NCBI GenBank assembly: GCA_003854985.1
Contig: RQOG01000061.1
Coordinates: forward strand, 1-64,000
Direction: 5' to 3'
Source: Calditrichota bacterium
GTDB taxonomy: Bacteria; Calditrichota; Calditrichia; Calditrichales; Calditrichaceae
DNA: 64,000 nt
Part shown: piece after piece, positions 44,728-52,893 of the stretch
How positions within the stretch are numbered: position 1 is the stretch's first letter
How the letters are laid out: every line of letters starts with the position of its first letter
Notes under the pieces: generated by a model
Database searches by the model: none
The model's input: only the letters and a program-made list of their open reading frames with translations
What the model was told of the DNA's origin: nothing
Position numbers and translations under genes: made by a program

Positions 44728-44839
44728 GTGCATAACAAGGGCATTAACGGCGACTGGATCAGCCGCCATTCTATTACGAAAAGTTCATGGGCTTGGAAAG
44801 GTCATCGGCCAGCGCGTTATGCCCCAGCCGTTAGCTTTT
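44728..44839 (+). other. attC-like site 3 (best preserved)
   Basis: R'' GTGCATAAC (44728-44736) is the exact reverse complement of the unit start GTTATGCAC at 40369. L'' GGGCAT(T)AACG(G)CG(A)CTGG (44739-44757) pairs over 16 bp with L' CCAGCGCGTTATGCCC (44809-44824), leaving exactly three unpaired bases, all on the left arm. R' is GTTAGC (44830-44835). Total length of about 107 bp and the extrahelical bases are classical attC features. A diverged copy of its central part occurs at 46958-47015. Confidence 0.75.
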
Positions 44840-44846
44840 TAGGAAT

Positions 44847-45233
44847 ATGAAGATATATTCTATATTATTAACAATTATTTTTGTCTTGCTATTTTTTTGT
44901 GAACAGGATAAAAAGTCTGTGCATTTTCGTCCACCTCATCCCGATAGTATAGGTGTTGGAACAGCAGAATATTTGCAAGGCGAAAAACAAGCAAATTTAG
45001 ATTTTAAAAATGATAATTCTAAATTCTATCTCGTTGGATTAATAAACTTAAATTCTCTGAGTGCTGAAAATATGAGGAAAGAATTTAAAAGTAAATATAA
45101 TATTGAACTAAGCTTTGAAGTCTGTACGGGGGGAAGTGCATATAAAAACGGGTATAATAACACAATTAAAAAATTAGTTGAAAAGAAGCATGAAATTAGT
45201 CTCAAAAAAGAAGTTCATGAATGGATAAATTAA
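44847..45233 (+). CDS. Small lipoprotein (fourth cassette), unknown function
   Basis: 128 residues with a lipoprotein-like signal (hydrophobic core then L-L-F-F-C-E near residue 18). The mature part is charged and contains N-S-L-S-A-E-N-M-R-K-E-F-K-S-K-Y-N-I-E-L-S and C-T-G-G-S-A-Y-K-N-G-Y-N. No family recognised. The ATG lies only 11 bases after the attC-like right end and the cassette closes 5 bases after the stop, the tight fit expected of a gene cassette. Confidence 0.65.
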   Translation: MKIYSILLTIIFVLLFFCEQDKKSVHFRPPHPDSIGVGTAEYLQGEKQANLDFKNDNSKFYLVGLINLNSLSAENMRKEFKSKYNIELSFEVCTGGSAYKNGYNNTIKKLVEKKHEISLKKEVHEWIN

Positions 45234-45238
45234 ATATT

Positions 45239-45857
45239 AAAAGCTAACACCTTTTAAAAGGACTTTGTCATTAGGAAAACAGTACTCCCGTAAAAAATCT
45301 CTATATTTTTTAAATATATACCATCAATTTTTTCCTTGAACCATAATTGACAAATAGCATTTGCCTTTCGAATAGCCATTGCGGCTGACCAGACTGGCCT
45401 TTAGAAATAATATCGAATATCGATTAGCGAATGATGATTTCAGATTTAAATAGATCCCATTGTGCCCGTTGATCGTCATCGATATCGTTATCGATATCGT
45501 AATCGGCTATTCTTCTTCAGTAAAAAGGCTTCCGCCAATCGGCGTTCGGCATTTGATATTGGAAATTAAAAGATGAATGACCAATAGCGAATATCCAATA
45601 ACGAATAATGAAGGCGGATGACCTGATAAAGCCAGTTAAGCAATTTTTTCTGTATGTTATTCAATAACAGCATGATTGATATAGTTTAATGGCCTGATAA
45701 ATATTTGCTGCCATAAACAATATAAAAAATTTATTCTGAATAAAGTGATATAAAATAGTAATCCGGGTATTCTAAGTATAATTTACACAGGTAATTGTTA
45801 GCGGTAATATCTTTTATTATATTGAGACTAAATTCTTACTAATATATGTTAGTTTGC
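45239..45857 (+). other. Giant attC-like site 4 (module C, about 620 bp)
   Basis: R'' AAAAGCTAAC (45239-45248) matches the unit start GTTAGCTTTT (44830-44839). L'' AAGGACTTTGTC (45258-45269) and L' GACTAAATTCTT (45826-45837) are complementary at 9 of 12 positions. R' is GTTAGTTTGC (45848-45857). The loop holds the dispersed repeat including CGATATCGTTATCGATATCG, GGCGTTCGGCATTTGATATT and AATAGCGAATATCCAATAAC. No gene lies between 45234 and 45873. Confidence 0.55.
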
Positions 45858-45873
45858 TTTAGGAGTAAATGAT

Positions 45874-46797
45874 ATGTCTTCATTGGTTCTTGAATTACAG
45901 AATGAAGCAATAGATTCACAAAAATCTGTTGTGAGTTTGTTACGTAAAGCCCTTGTTATTTCAAGAAAATTAAATTTAGTAGATTTTGATAACTGGATAA
46001 ATAATGAACTAAATGGTTATTCAAAAGGTGATGAAATTCCTGAATATCGTAGGGTTCAAGGAGATGTAAAAGCATTCAATCCATACAATGGAATGTGGAT
46101 GCCTATAGTATGTGAGGATTCAAAAAAAGCGGAATTTATGTCAACCAGAATGATTGGTCAGAAAATTACTGAATTAGAAAAAATTGATTTAAAAGGTGAT
46201 TCTGGAGTATTACATGTTCCATTTGCTAAAAATATAGAAACTAAACTAATGAATAGCATGGATCTACATTCTAAACCAGTGCTCATCGTTCCATCAACTT
46301 CAGTGCATGGAATTATTGAATCAGTTAGAAATATTTTACTAAACTGGGCATTAAAATTAGAGCAACAAGGTGTTTTAGGTGAAAATCTAATTTTCAATGA
46401 AATTGAAAAGACGACAGCATTATCGAATCAACAAATTAATATAACTAATTTTCAGGGTATTTTAGGAGATGTGACAAACAGTTATGTTGAACAATCAAAT
46501 TTACAAAGAATCACAAAAAATGATTTTGAATCACTTAAAAAATATTTGATTGATCAATTGAAACTTAATGCTGAAGATGTTTCAGAGCTTGAAAAAGCAA
46601 TTAAGAATGATCCAAAACCAAAAACAAAAGAAAAATTCGGTTCGTATGTATCGAAGTGGCTAGGTAAAATTATATCGAAATCTGCTGAAGGTCTGTATAA
46701 ACTATCGTTAAACTCAGCCGCAAGTGTTCTTGGACAAGCAATCTGGACATATTATGGTTTTTTGCAAACTAACCAATCGCTTAAGACATTATGTTAA
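45874..46797 (+). CDS. AbiTii-domain protein, probable abortive-infection defence gene (fifth cassette)
   Basis: 307 residues. The N-terminal 150 match the AbiTii pattern: L-V-L-E-L-Q-N-E-A-I-D, S-L-L-R-K-A-L-V-I-S-R-K-L, F-D-N-W-I-N-N-E-L-N-G-Y, E-I-P-E-Y-R-R-V-Q-G-D-V-K-A and S-T-R-M-I-G-Q-K-I-T-E-L-E. The C-terminal half is different, with a helical lysine-rich stretch and a hydrophobic end (about 275-295). AbiTii proteins are linked to phage defence by abortive infection. The cassette end GCAAACTAAC (46764-46773) lies inside the frame, so the last 8-11 residues may be encoded by foreign attC sequence. Confidence 0.75.
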   Translation: MSSLVLELQNEAIDSQKSVVSLLRKALVISRKLNLVDFDNWINNELNGYSKGDEIPEYRRVQGDVKAFNPYNGMWMPIVCEDSKKAEFMSTRMIGQKITELEKIDLKGDSGVLHVPFAKNIETKLMNSMDLHSKPVLIVPSTSVHGIIESVRNILLNWALKLEQQGVLGENLIFNEIEKTTALSNQQINITNFQGILGDVTNSYVEQSNLQRITKNDFESLKKYLIDQLKLNAEDVSELEKAIKNDPKPKTKEKFGSYVSKWLGKIISKSAEGLYKLSLNSAASVLGQAIWTYYGFLQTNQSLKTLC

Positions 46798-47030
46798 AAA
46801 GTAATTGATGATGCGCGCACTCCTTTCATACTTTAGAGACAAAAAAGTGTTTAAGAAAGGAGTTATCATGCAAACGCAAAATCGTTCTTTGAATTTTAGC
46901 GGTCAGACTTTTTATATCGGCCTGGTGCTTGTTTTTAGCCCGTCAGTAGCCGGGTAGGCCGGATCAGCCGTTGATTCAATTCCGAAAAAAGTGCATCGGC
47001 ACAGCGCAGTCATGTGCCGCGCCATTGGGC
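46764..47030 (+). other. Decayed attC-like site 5
   Basis: R'' GCAAACTAAC (46764-46773) is the exact reverse complement of the unit start at 45848. Bases 46958-47015 (GGATCAGCCG...ATTC.ATT.CGAAAA...CATCGG.CAGCGC) repeat the central part of site 3 at 44757-44815. A possible right end (A)TTGGGC lies at 47024-47030. An IS110 gene start is inserted in between, and inner arms no longer pair clearly. Confidence 0.45.
46868..46957 (+). pseudogene. N-terminal stub of an IS110-family transposase
   Basis: After AAAGGAG a frame of 29 codons begins M-Q-T-Q-N-R-S-L-N-F-S-G-Q-T-F-Y-I-G-L, resembling starts of IS110/IS1111 transposases (x-N-F-x-x-Q-x-x-x-V-G-I-D-V-H-K). The expected D-L/V-H-K is absent: the frame switches to unrelated sequence after Y-I-G-L and stops at 46957. 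It is a fragment left by deletion, unrelated to the intact copy at 40704. Confidence 0.5.
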
Positions 47031-47039
47031 TGAATGCGG

Positions 47040-47337
47040 GGGCTGCCGGGGAAGAAACGCCACAGCGGATATTAAGGGCAGCCTGAGATAGAGATTTATC
47101 TTTAGGATAAAATTATACTTTCTGCAAACCAAAGAAATTTCCCATATAGCTGAAAAAAATATTTAAAATTAATTTCTTTCTTTTATGAAATTGAATTATT
47201 ATATTAAAAATGTAAACCGGAATGAATTACAATTAACTTATCGCAATGGCCATTAACAATTCAAAAATATAATTAACATAAAGTCACAAAGACATTTTTT
47301 AAGATATAAAAAATAACTTCCTTTTTTTGGAGGTAAA
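47040..47337. other. AT-rich spacer before the secreted-protein pair
   Basis: No gene is supported. The stretch presumably carries the promoter of the following two genes; I see no unambiguous -35/-10 pair. A good ribosome binding site (TTGGAGG) lies directly before 47338. Confidence 0.5.
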
Positions 47338-49044
47338 ATGAAGGTTATTTTGATTTTTCTTTTATTTATATTTTCTGCTTTATATGCAGATCATATACAA
47401 GACGATATTGAACGCTATAAAGATAAAGGTAATATTAAAATAGAATATATAGAAGACTACAGCATTAAGATAATAAACACAAAAACAGGAAATACAAAAT
47501 ATGTCAATATTAAGAATACTAAAAATATTGACTTAAATAAGAATGTTTCCACCCAGATATTTGATCTGCCCAATATACCTGTTTCACTTTATGAACATCG
47601 TTATATTTACAAATCCAGAATATTGATTGGGCAAAGTTATGGGTATCCAATGGTGTTCGGAGATTTTAATAATAACGGGAAATTAGATATAGCCGGATTA
47701 TTTAAACTTGTTCAGGATTATGAAATTGGTCAGGCCGGCATATTTGAATTACAGGAAGACAGTAGTTTTACACAGCAATACTTGTATGCATATTCAGATT
47801 CATCTCTTCAACCGCTTTCCATTACTGATTTGGATAAGGACGGTCTATTAGAACTAAACATTAAGAGGGGCCAGACATTCCGCAATTATGAACAGGCTTA
47901 TCCTGATACTTTTCCCACGGATAGTGTTTTCGACCATCGCATGTGGCAGGTATCCGGCATGGTTGGTTCGGAAACATTTTGTTATATAGACTATGATTCG
48001 CTGATGGATGTGGCCTATGTAGGCGATGATACGTTAGCCCCCTCGGGCAATAAACTCTATATTGCCGAATACAAACCTGAATTAAATAATTTTGTGCAGG
48101 TCGGCCGGTTTCCTTTCCCGGAATGGCGGGTATCCGGAATAAGTATAGGGGATTTTGACGGTGACAATCATAAAGAAGTTGTTACAGGCAGCATTCACGG
48201 CGACATATACGTGGTGGAGAATACCGGTGATGACAGCTATACACAGACATTCACCTCAACCATCAGCACATCCAATGCCTATCTGAATTGCACAACCAAT
48301 GATATCGACCATAATGGAAAAATTGAGTTTTTCATTGGCGCATCATCATACTGGTCTGATGAAAGCGCTACGCGCGTCTGCTGGTTTGAAGCTGATGGTG
48401 ACAATAATTATGTGATTGAGCGGGAAGTATTTTTAAAAGGAACCGGTGTATTGGGGACCACTGAGATGTATAATTATGATGTAAACGCCGATGGCGTCGA
48501 TGACCTTGTTTTTGCCTTTGAACACTATGTGGTTATTCTTGTCTGGAATAACAGTAGACAGCAATTTGAATTATTTTATCTGAACCATATTGATTTAGGA
48601 TATAGCATGATAGAAAGCGTTATTGTTTATAATGTTTATAACGATAAAAATCCTAATCTTTTTATTACAGTGGAAGATGCATGGCATTACCCTCGTCTTT
48701 CGACATTTTATTATAAACCGGATTTAACAACCGGTTTTCAAGGAGAGAGTAATAAACTCATATCCGAATATCGCTTAGAACAAAACTATCCTAATCCATT
48801 TAATAACGCATCCGTTATTCCATTTTATTTACCAAAATCATGTATAGTGTATTTAACCATTTATGATTTAACCGGAAAGGAGGTGAAAAAACTAATTAAT
48901 AATCAGAAATTATTTCAGGGAAAACACCAGGTTACATGGAATGGTCAAAATAATAAGGGGAAGGAGGTAAGCAGCGGATTTTATATTTTTCAGCTTAAAA
49001 CAGATGATGTAACACTAGTGAAAAAACTTTTACTTATTAAATAA
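47338..49044 (+). CDS. Secreted FG-GAP repeat protein with T9SS sorting domain
   Basis: 568 residues. A signal peptide (cut near L-Y-A) is followed by an acidic/lysine-rich segment and several VCBS/FG-GAP-like repeats (V-F-G-D-F-N-N-N-G-K-L-D-I-A-G, I-T-D-L-D-K-D-G-L-L, I-G-D-F-D-G-D-N-H-K-E, Y-D-V-N-A-D-G-V-D-D-L). The C-terminal 80 residues are a T9SS sorting domain (Q-N-Y-P-N-P-F-N-N to G-F-Y-I-F-Q-L). A calcium-stabilised beta-propeller on the surface is likely. The next gene starts 15 bases on, so they form an operon. Confidence 0.82.
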   Translation: MKVILIFLLFIFSALYADHIQDDIERYKDKGNIKIEYIEDYSIKIINTKTGNTKYVNIKNTKNIDLNKNVSTQIFDLPNIPVSLYEHRYIYKSRILIGQSYGYPMVFGDFNNNGKLDIAGLFKLVQDYEIGQAGIFELQEDSSFTQQYLYAYSDSSLQPLSITDLDKDGLLELNIKRGQTFRNYEQAYPDTFPTDSVFDHRMWQVSGMVGSETFCYIDYDSLMDVAYVGDDTLAPSGNKLYIAEYKPELNNFVQVGRFPFPEWRVSGISIGDFDGDNHKEVVTGSIHGDIYVVENTGDDSYTQTFTSTISTSNAYLNCTTNDIDHNGKIEFFIGASSYWSDESATRVCWFEADGDNNYVIEREVFLKGTGVLGTTEMYNYDVNADGVDDLVFAFEHYVVILVWNNSRQQFELFYLNHIDLGYSMIESVIVYNVYNDKNPNLFITVEDAWHYPRLSTFYYKPDLTTGFQGESNKLISEYRLEQNYPNPFNNASVIPFYLPKSCIVYLTIYDLTGKEVKKLINNQKLFQGKHQVTWNGQNNKGKEVSSGFYIFQLKTDDVTLVKKLLLIK

Positions 49045-49059
49045 TCCGGAGATAGAACT

Positions 49060-50730
49060 ATGTTAAAAACTTCTTTCATTTTTACGTTGTTGCTAAGTTC
49101 GCTTTTATGGGCACAAACCTGGCAAAACACTGTAAATCTTAATGTTGCTGCAGGAAGCTACGAACGTATTGCTTTACATACAGATGCAGCAGGCAATCAT
49201 TTATTGGTGCAGACAGATAACCAGCTAAAATATTATTTATATGATTACAACGGTTCTGAAATTCGTAGTTCAGTGATTGAAAATTATACAGAATCAACTC
49301 GTTTAAATGCGATTGCCGGAGCGAATGGTAAAATTTATGTTATTTATAAAAAAGCAGACAAGATTAAATCAAAAAGAACCACAAATAATGGCGTATCCTG
49401 GTCTGGACTTTATGATATTACCATGTCCTATTCCACAAGCGATGGTTTGGATGCGATTGCAGATGAAAATTCAGTATATTTAACGTGGTCAGAACGAACA
49501 AGCAGCCCAAATCATTATGAAACGAATTACATGAGGATTGGCCACACTAATAATCAATGGACAGATTTCAAACAGGTGACGGATGAGACAGGTAAAGAGG
49601 GCGGCCTTCCATCGGTAGCTTTGTCCCCAAATCGCGTATCTGTTGGATTTACACAATTAAATTCTTATGGAACATCAGGAGATGTTTATTTAAGAGAAAA
49701 AGTAGATGACAGCTGGCAAAGTTCATCATATGCTTGGCTTGGAGTTCAGGGAACTTTTGTGAATGATAACAATCTAACGCATTTATTTGTTTATGATCAT
49801 GGCGATATACCCTTACCTTACGGTGAACCGGATTATATGCTTAGTCATGTCTATAAAAACATAGGAGGAGGCTACTGGTCATATCAGTATTATACAACTT
49901 TACAGAATTATGGAGAAGGAAATATTCCTGATGAAACTGAAAGATCCGATATTGCAATAACAGCTAATAATTATACGCATATAGTATATGAAGGAACAAC
50001 TTATAAAATGTGGAATGGCTCAGAATTTGTTAATACGTACACGTTCGGTAACGGTAATAATAATAGAATCAGTTCGAATGGAAACGATATTTATGTTGTC
50101 TGGATTGAGAATGGTTATGTTCGTTTACGTCAAATTGATTATGCCCCTGTTGTTCCGGCAAATTTTAGCGCTACAACCGAAAATCAACATCCGAAAATTA
50201 CCTGGTCTGCAAATAAAGAAGCTGATTTGTCTCATTATGAAGTCTGGAAAAAGAAAAATAGCGGAAGCTGGTATCTACAAACTACAACAACCAATAATTA
50301 CTATACCGATACAGAAGAAACTATTTGCTGGCAGGATTTCGCTTATTATAAAATTCGAGCAGCAGATGAAAATGACAATAAATCTGATTTTACATATTAT
50401 GTTATGTTTACGGTTTTTGGCAAGAGAGTAATTTATGAAGATATAGTTCAAAAAAATGATTTGCCGGATTCATACCAATTATCTCAAAACTATCCTAATC
50501 CTTTTAATCCTTCAACGACAATTCGCTTTGGTTTGCCAAATGCAGAAAATGTTCTACTTCAGATTTATAATGTAAACGGGCAATTGATTTCAACTCTTTT
50601 TAACGGATACCTAGAAGCAGGATATCATAATGTGGAGTTTTATGGTCAAAATTTAAGTACAGGTATTTATCTTTACAAACTTACAACTAGAAGTTTTACC
50701 TCAGTAAAACGCATGTTATTAGTAAAATAA
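49060..50730 (+). CDS. Secreted sialidase-like propeller with fibronectin-type domain and T9SS sorting domain
   Basis: 556 residues. A signal peptide ends at L-L-W-A. Residues 25-360 show repeats with T-N-N-G-V-S-W-S-G (an Asp-box-like S-x-N-x-G-x-x-W), A-D-E-N-S-V-Y-L-T-W-S and related strands, typical of six-bladed sialidase-like propellers. A fibronectin type III-like module (about 365-450, V-P-A-N-F-S-A-T-T, I-T-W-S-A-N-K-E-A-D-L-S-H-Y-E-V-W) and the sorting domain (N-Y-P-N-P-F-N-P to G-I-Y-L-Y-K-L) follow. No sialidase catalytic set is evident; binding is more likely than catalysis. Confidence 0.8.
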   Translation: MLKTSFIFTLLLSSLLWAQTWQNTVNLNVAAGSYERIALHTDAAGNHLLVQTDNQLKYYLYDYNGSEIRSSVIENYTESTRLNAIAGANGKIYVIYKKADKIKSKRTTNNGVSWSGLYDITMSYSTSDGLDAIADENSVYLTWSERTSSPNHYETNYMRIGHTNNQWTDFKQVTDETGKEGGLPSVALSPNRVSVGFTQLNSYGTSGDVYLREKVDDSWQSSSYAWLGVQGTFVNDNNLTHLFVYDHGDIPLPYGEPDYMLSHVYKNIGGGYWSYQYYTTLQNYGEGNIPDETERSDIAITANNYTHIVYEGTTYKMWNGSEFVNTYTFGNGNNNRISSNGNDIYVVWIENGYVRLRQIDYAPVVPANFSATTENQHPKITWSANKEADLSHYEVWKKKNSGSWYLQTTTTNNYYTDTEETICWQDFAYYKIRAADENDNKSDFTYYVMFTVFGKRVIYEDIVQKNDLPDSYQLSQNYPNPFNPSTTIRFGLPNAENVLLQIYNVNGQLISTLFNGYLEAGYHNVEFYGQNLSTGIYLYKLTTRSFTSVKRMLLVK

Positions 50731-50835
50731 AAACTGCCTGCTAATATAGAATATTCAAAAGAATATTCCGAGCAGGGCAGCTCTTCAGCAGGCAGTTTAA
50801 AGGAGATTAGCCATTGAGGTTAATCTCCTTGTTTA
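50731..50835 (+). terminator. Two consecutive strong hairpins
   Basis: AAACTGCCTGCT (50731-50742) pairs with AGCAGGCAGTTT (50787-50798), enclosing an inner AATATTC/GAATATT hairpin. Next, AAGGAGATTA (50800-50809) pairs with TAATCTCCTT (50821-50830), followed by GTTTAAT. Both lie immediately after the stop and should end the transcript. The remaining spacer to 51111 shows nothing else. Confidence 0.75.
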
Positions 50836-51111
50836 ATAAAAGGTTATATAAACATTTAATTCTATTGTGTCAATATATTTATCGAGGAATTACATCAAAA
50901 CAAAAATAAATGGTTTTAAAATTCTACACATATATATTTTTCACTAAAAATCCCCTGCCAAATAAATTACCCCACTGCATCAAACAGGCCTTTTCAAAAT
51001 ACAGTCAAAAACCAGTTCTTCCGTCTATCAATTATCTGCCGTTTATTTTCTTGCAAACGGCGGCTTATTTTTTAATATTTTAGCGGTATTATTTTCCCGG
51101 GAAAACCAACC

Positions 51112-52179
51112 ATGAAAAAAACCACCCGAAAATATTTTCTTAAATCCCTTTTTACATTCTATATCCCGGGCTTTTTTCTGTCCCTGGCCGCTCCCACTTT
51201 TGCCTTCTGTAAAAAAATTACATTTCCGGATATGCCGTCCGGGAAAAACAGGATTTTCGAGCCGGGCTATCTGAAACTGCACCGTTCCGGCGAACTGAAA
51301 AAAAGAGGCCGGGAATTATGGCAAAGAATGAAGTTCTGCGATCTTTGCCCGCGGGAATGCGGCGCCAACCGTTTATCGGGCGAAAGAGGATTCTGCGGCG
51401 CCAATGACAAGGTGGAAATCTATTCCTATCATCAGCATTTTGGCGAAGAAGCGCCGCTGGTGGGCAAGGGCGGATCGGGCGCCATTTTTTTAAGCAACTG
51501 TAACCTGCGCTGTGTGTTCTGTATAAACTGGGAAATCAGTCAGGGCGGAGAAGGACGGCCGCGCACCCTGGAAGAAATGGCCAATATGATGCTGCATCTG
51601 CAGGATTTAGGCACTCCGAATATAAATATCGTAACGCCTACGCATTATGCCGCGCATGTGGTTTTAGCCCTGGACATAGCGGCTTCCAAAGGTCTGCACG
51701 TGCCGCTGGTTTATAATACCAGCGGCTGGGAAAAGGTGGACATCTTAAAATACCTGGACGGTGTGGTAGATATCTATCTGCCTGATTTTAAATACGCCGA
51801 TAGTAAAATGGCTGCGAAGTACTCGTCCGGCGCGGATACCTACCCGGAACTTACGAAATCGGCTTTATTGGAAATGAACCGCCAGGTCGGCGTCGCCAAA
51901 CCAGCTTCCGACGGCCTGATATACAGAGGATTAATGATTCGTCACCTGGTGATGCCCAACAACGCCGGCGGATCGGTGGAAGTGATGCAATGGATTGCGG
52001 AGAATTTACCAAAGGATACTTTTGTTAATATTATGTCCCAGTACCGGCCGATGTATAAAGCTTCCGAATACAGGGAAATCAACCGCAGGATAACCCGCGC
52101 TGAATACGCGGTTGTGGTGGAAGCGGCGCAAAGAGCCGGACTCACCAACCTGGAAATCCAGGGATATCCGCTGGAATAG
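51112..52179 (+). CDS. Radical SAM protein of the PflX type
   Basis: 355 residues. The radical-SAM cluster motif is C130-N-L-R-C134-V-F-C137. An N-terminal set C76-D-L-C79-P-R-E-C83 with C95 resembles the extra cysteines of PflX-like proteins (relatives of pyruvate formate-lyase activase). P-L-V-G-K-G-G-S-G-A-I-F and the late Y-R-P-M-Y-K-A family segment are present. The client protein is unknown. Unusually the first 30 residues look like a signal or membrane anchor (R-K-Y-F-L-K-S-L-F-T-F then P-T-F-A-F-C); a start further in is possible but no better ribosome binding site is seen. Confidence 0.83.
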   Translation: MKKTTRKYFLKSLFTFYIPGFFLSLAAPTFAFCKKITFPDMPSGKNRIFEPGYLKLHRSGELKKRGRELWQRMKFCDLCPRECGANRLSGERGFCGANDKVEIYSYHQHFGEEAPLVGKGGSGAIFLSNCNLRCVFCINWEISQGGEGRPRTLEEMANMMLHLQDLGTPNINIVTPTHYAAHVVLALDIAASKGLHVPLVYNTSGWEKVDILKYLDGVVDIYLPDFKYADSKMAAKYSSGADTYPELTKSALLEMNRQVGVAKPASDGLIYRGLMIRHLVMPNNAGGSVEVMQWIAENLPKDTFVNIMSQYRPMYKASEYREINRRITRAEYAVVVEAAQRAGLTNLEIQGYPLE

Positions 52180-52216
52180 AAGGTTGTACTTCCGGCAGAG
52201 AGCATCCTTCCTAATC

Positions 52217-52882
52217 CTATCGCGCTACGCCATCCCAGACCGGCCTGCCGAGAAATTGCGAAAGCGTCAGGGCATCTTCCCGCAGGCGTTTTATATTGCC
52301 GTGATCCACCACATTTTTGCGGCTGCCGTCTTTTAAGACCAGATTCAGTTCATAGCTGTAATACGAACTTTTACTGCTCCTGACATGCTCGGCTATAATC
52401 TGCAGGGCGTGAATCTGGTTAAGTTCGGTGAATTTATCCGGATACGTATGGCCTATACCGAAATCAACTTTCTTCCTGCCCTTCCAGAAATAGCCATACA
52501 TGTTATCAAAAACAGCCGGACTGCCCATAAACACCATCAGTAATGAGCCGACCAGAGCAAAAACGCCGCCAATTATTATCATAAACAGGTTATGTCCTTC
52601 CCATTCAAATCCCTGTTCATAAAGCATATGAAGGCCTCCGACCATTACGCCTAAGCCAGCCAGCATGAATATGGAAAAGAAAATATAAGCGAAGACCGTA
52701 GGCCGGAATTCAACTCTGTTGGTACCGATCATAACCAGTTTATGGGTGCGGAAATTCGATCCGCCGCTTTTTAAAGGCGTCCAAGCCGTTTGTGCGGCCA
52801 AAGGATCGTTAAACCGTTCAAAATCCACCGAAACGGGATTTCTGCTTAACTGTTTCAGCTTATCAACGATTTTATTCAGCAT
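52217..52882 (-). CDS. Membrane protein with two helices, unknown function
   Basis: 221 residues: a soluble N-terminus (to about 60), two membrane helices (about 62-85 and 98-120), then a soluble domain ending L-N-L-V-L-K-D-G-S-R-K-N-V-V-D-H-G-N-I-K-R-L-R-E-D-A, a strand-turn-strand pattern seen in PH-like membrane-associated domains. No family assigned. It lies 11 bases downstream of the giant CotH protein gene on the same strand and may be co-transcribed. Confidence 0.65.
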   Translation of the reverse strand: MLNKIVDKLKQLSRNPVSVDFERFNDPLAAQTAWTPLKSGGSNFRTHKLVMIGTNRVEFRPTVFAYIFFSIFMLAGLGVMVGGLHMLYEQGFEWEGHNLFMIIIGGVFALVGSLLMVFMGSPAVFDNMYGYFWKGRKKVDFGIGHTYPDKFTELNQIHALQIIAEHVRSSKSSYYSYELNLVLKDGSRKNVVDHGNIKRLREDALTLSQFLGRPVWDGVAR

Positions 52883-52893
52883 AGCATTTATCC

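Larger units (their letters stand above)
38673..47030 (+). mobile_element. Integron-type gene-cassette array without a visible integrase
   Basis: Unit starts (G)TTA... lie at 38673, 39505, 40369, 44830 and 45848. Exact reverse complements of these starts close the units at 39876-39886 (11 bp, cupin), 44728-44736 (9 bp, GH99-like/T9SS protein), 45239-45248 (10 bp, lipoprotein) and 46764-46773 (10 bp, AbiTii). In an integrated cassette the first bases are the R' end of its own attC and must pair with R'' at its end, which is what is seen. All genes point the same way. The first unit (NTF2-like) pairs imperfectly. No tyrosine integrase lies in the window, so this would be an orphan attC cluster or a distal part of an array. 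Confidence 0.72.

Noticed and set aside
44728-44835. The inverted arms at 44739/44809 as a simple transcription terminator
   Set aside because: There is no T-run, the loop is long, and the outer arms match the distant cassette start at 40369, which a terminator would not explain.
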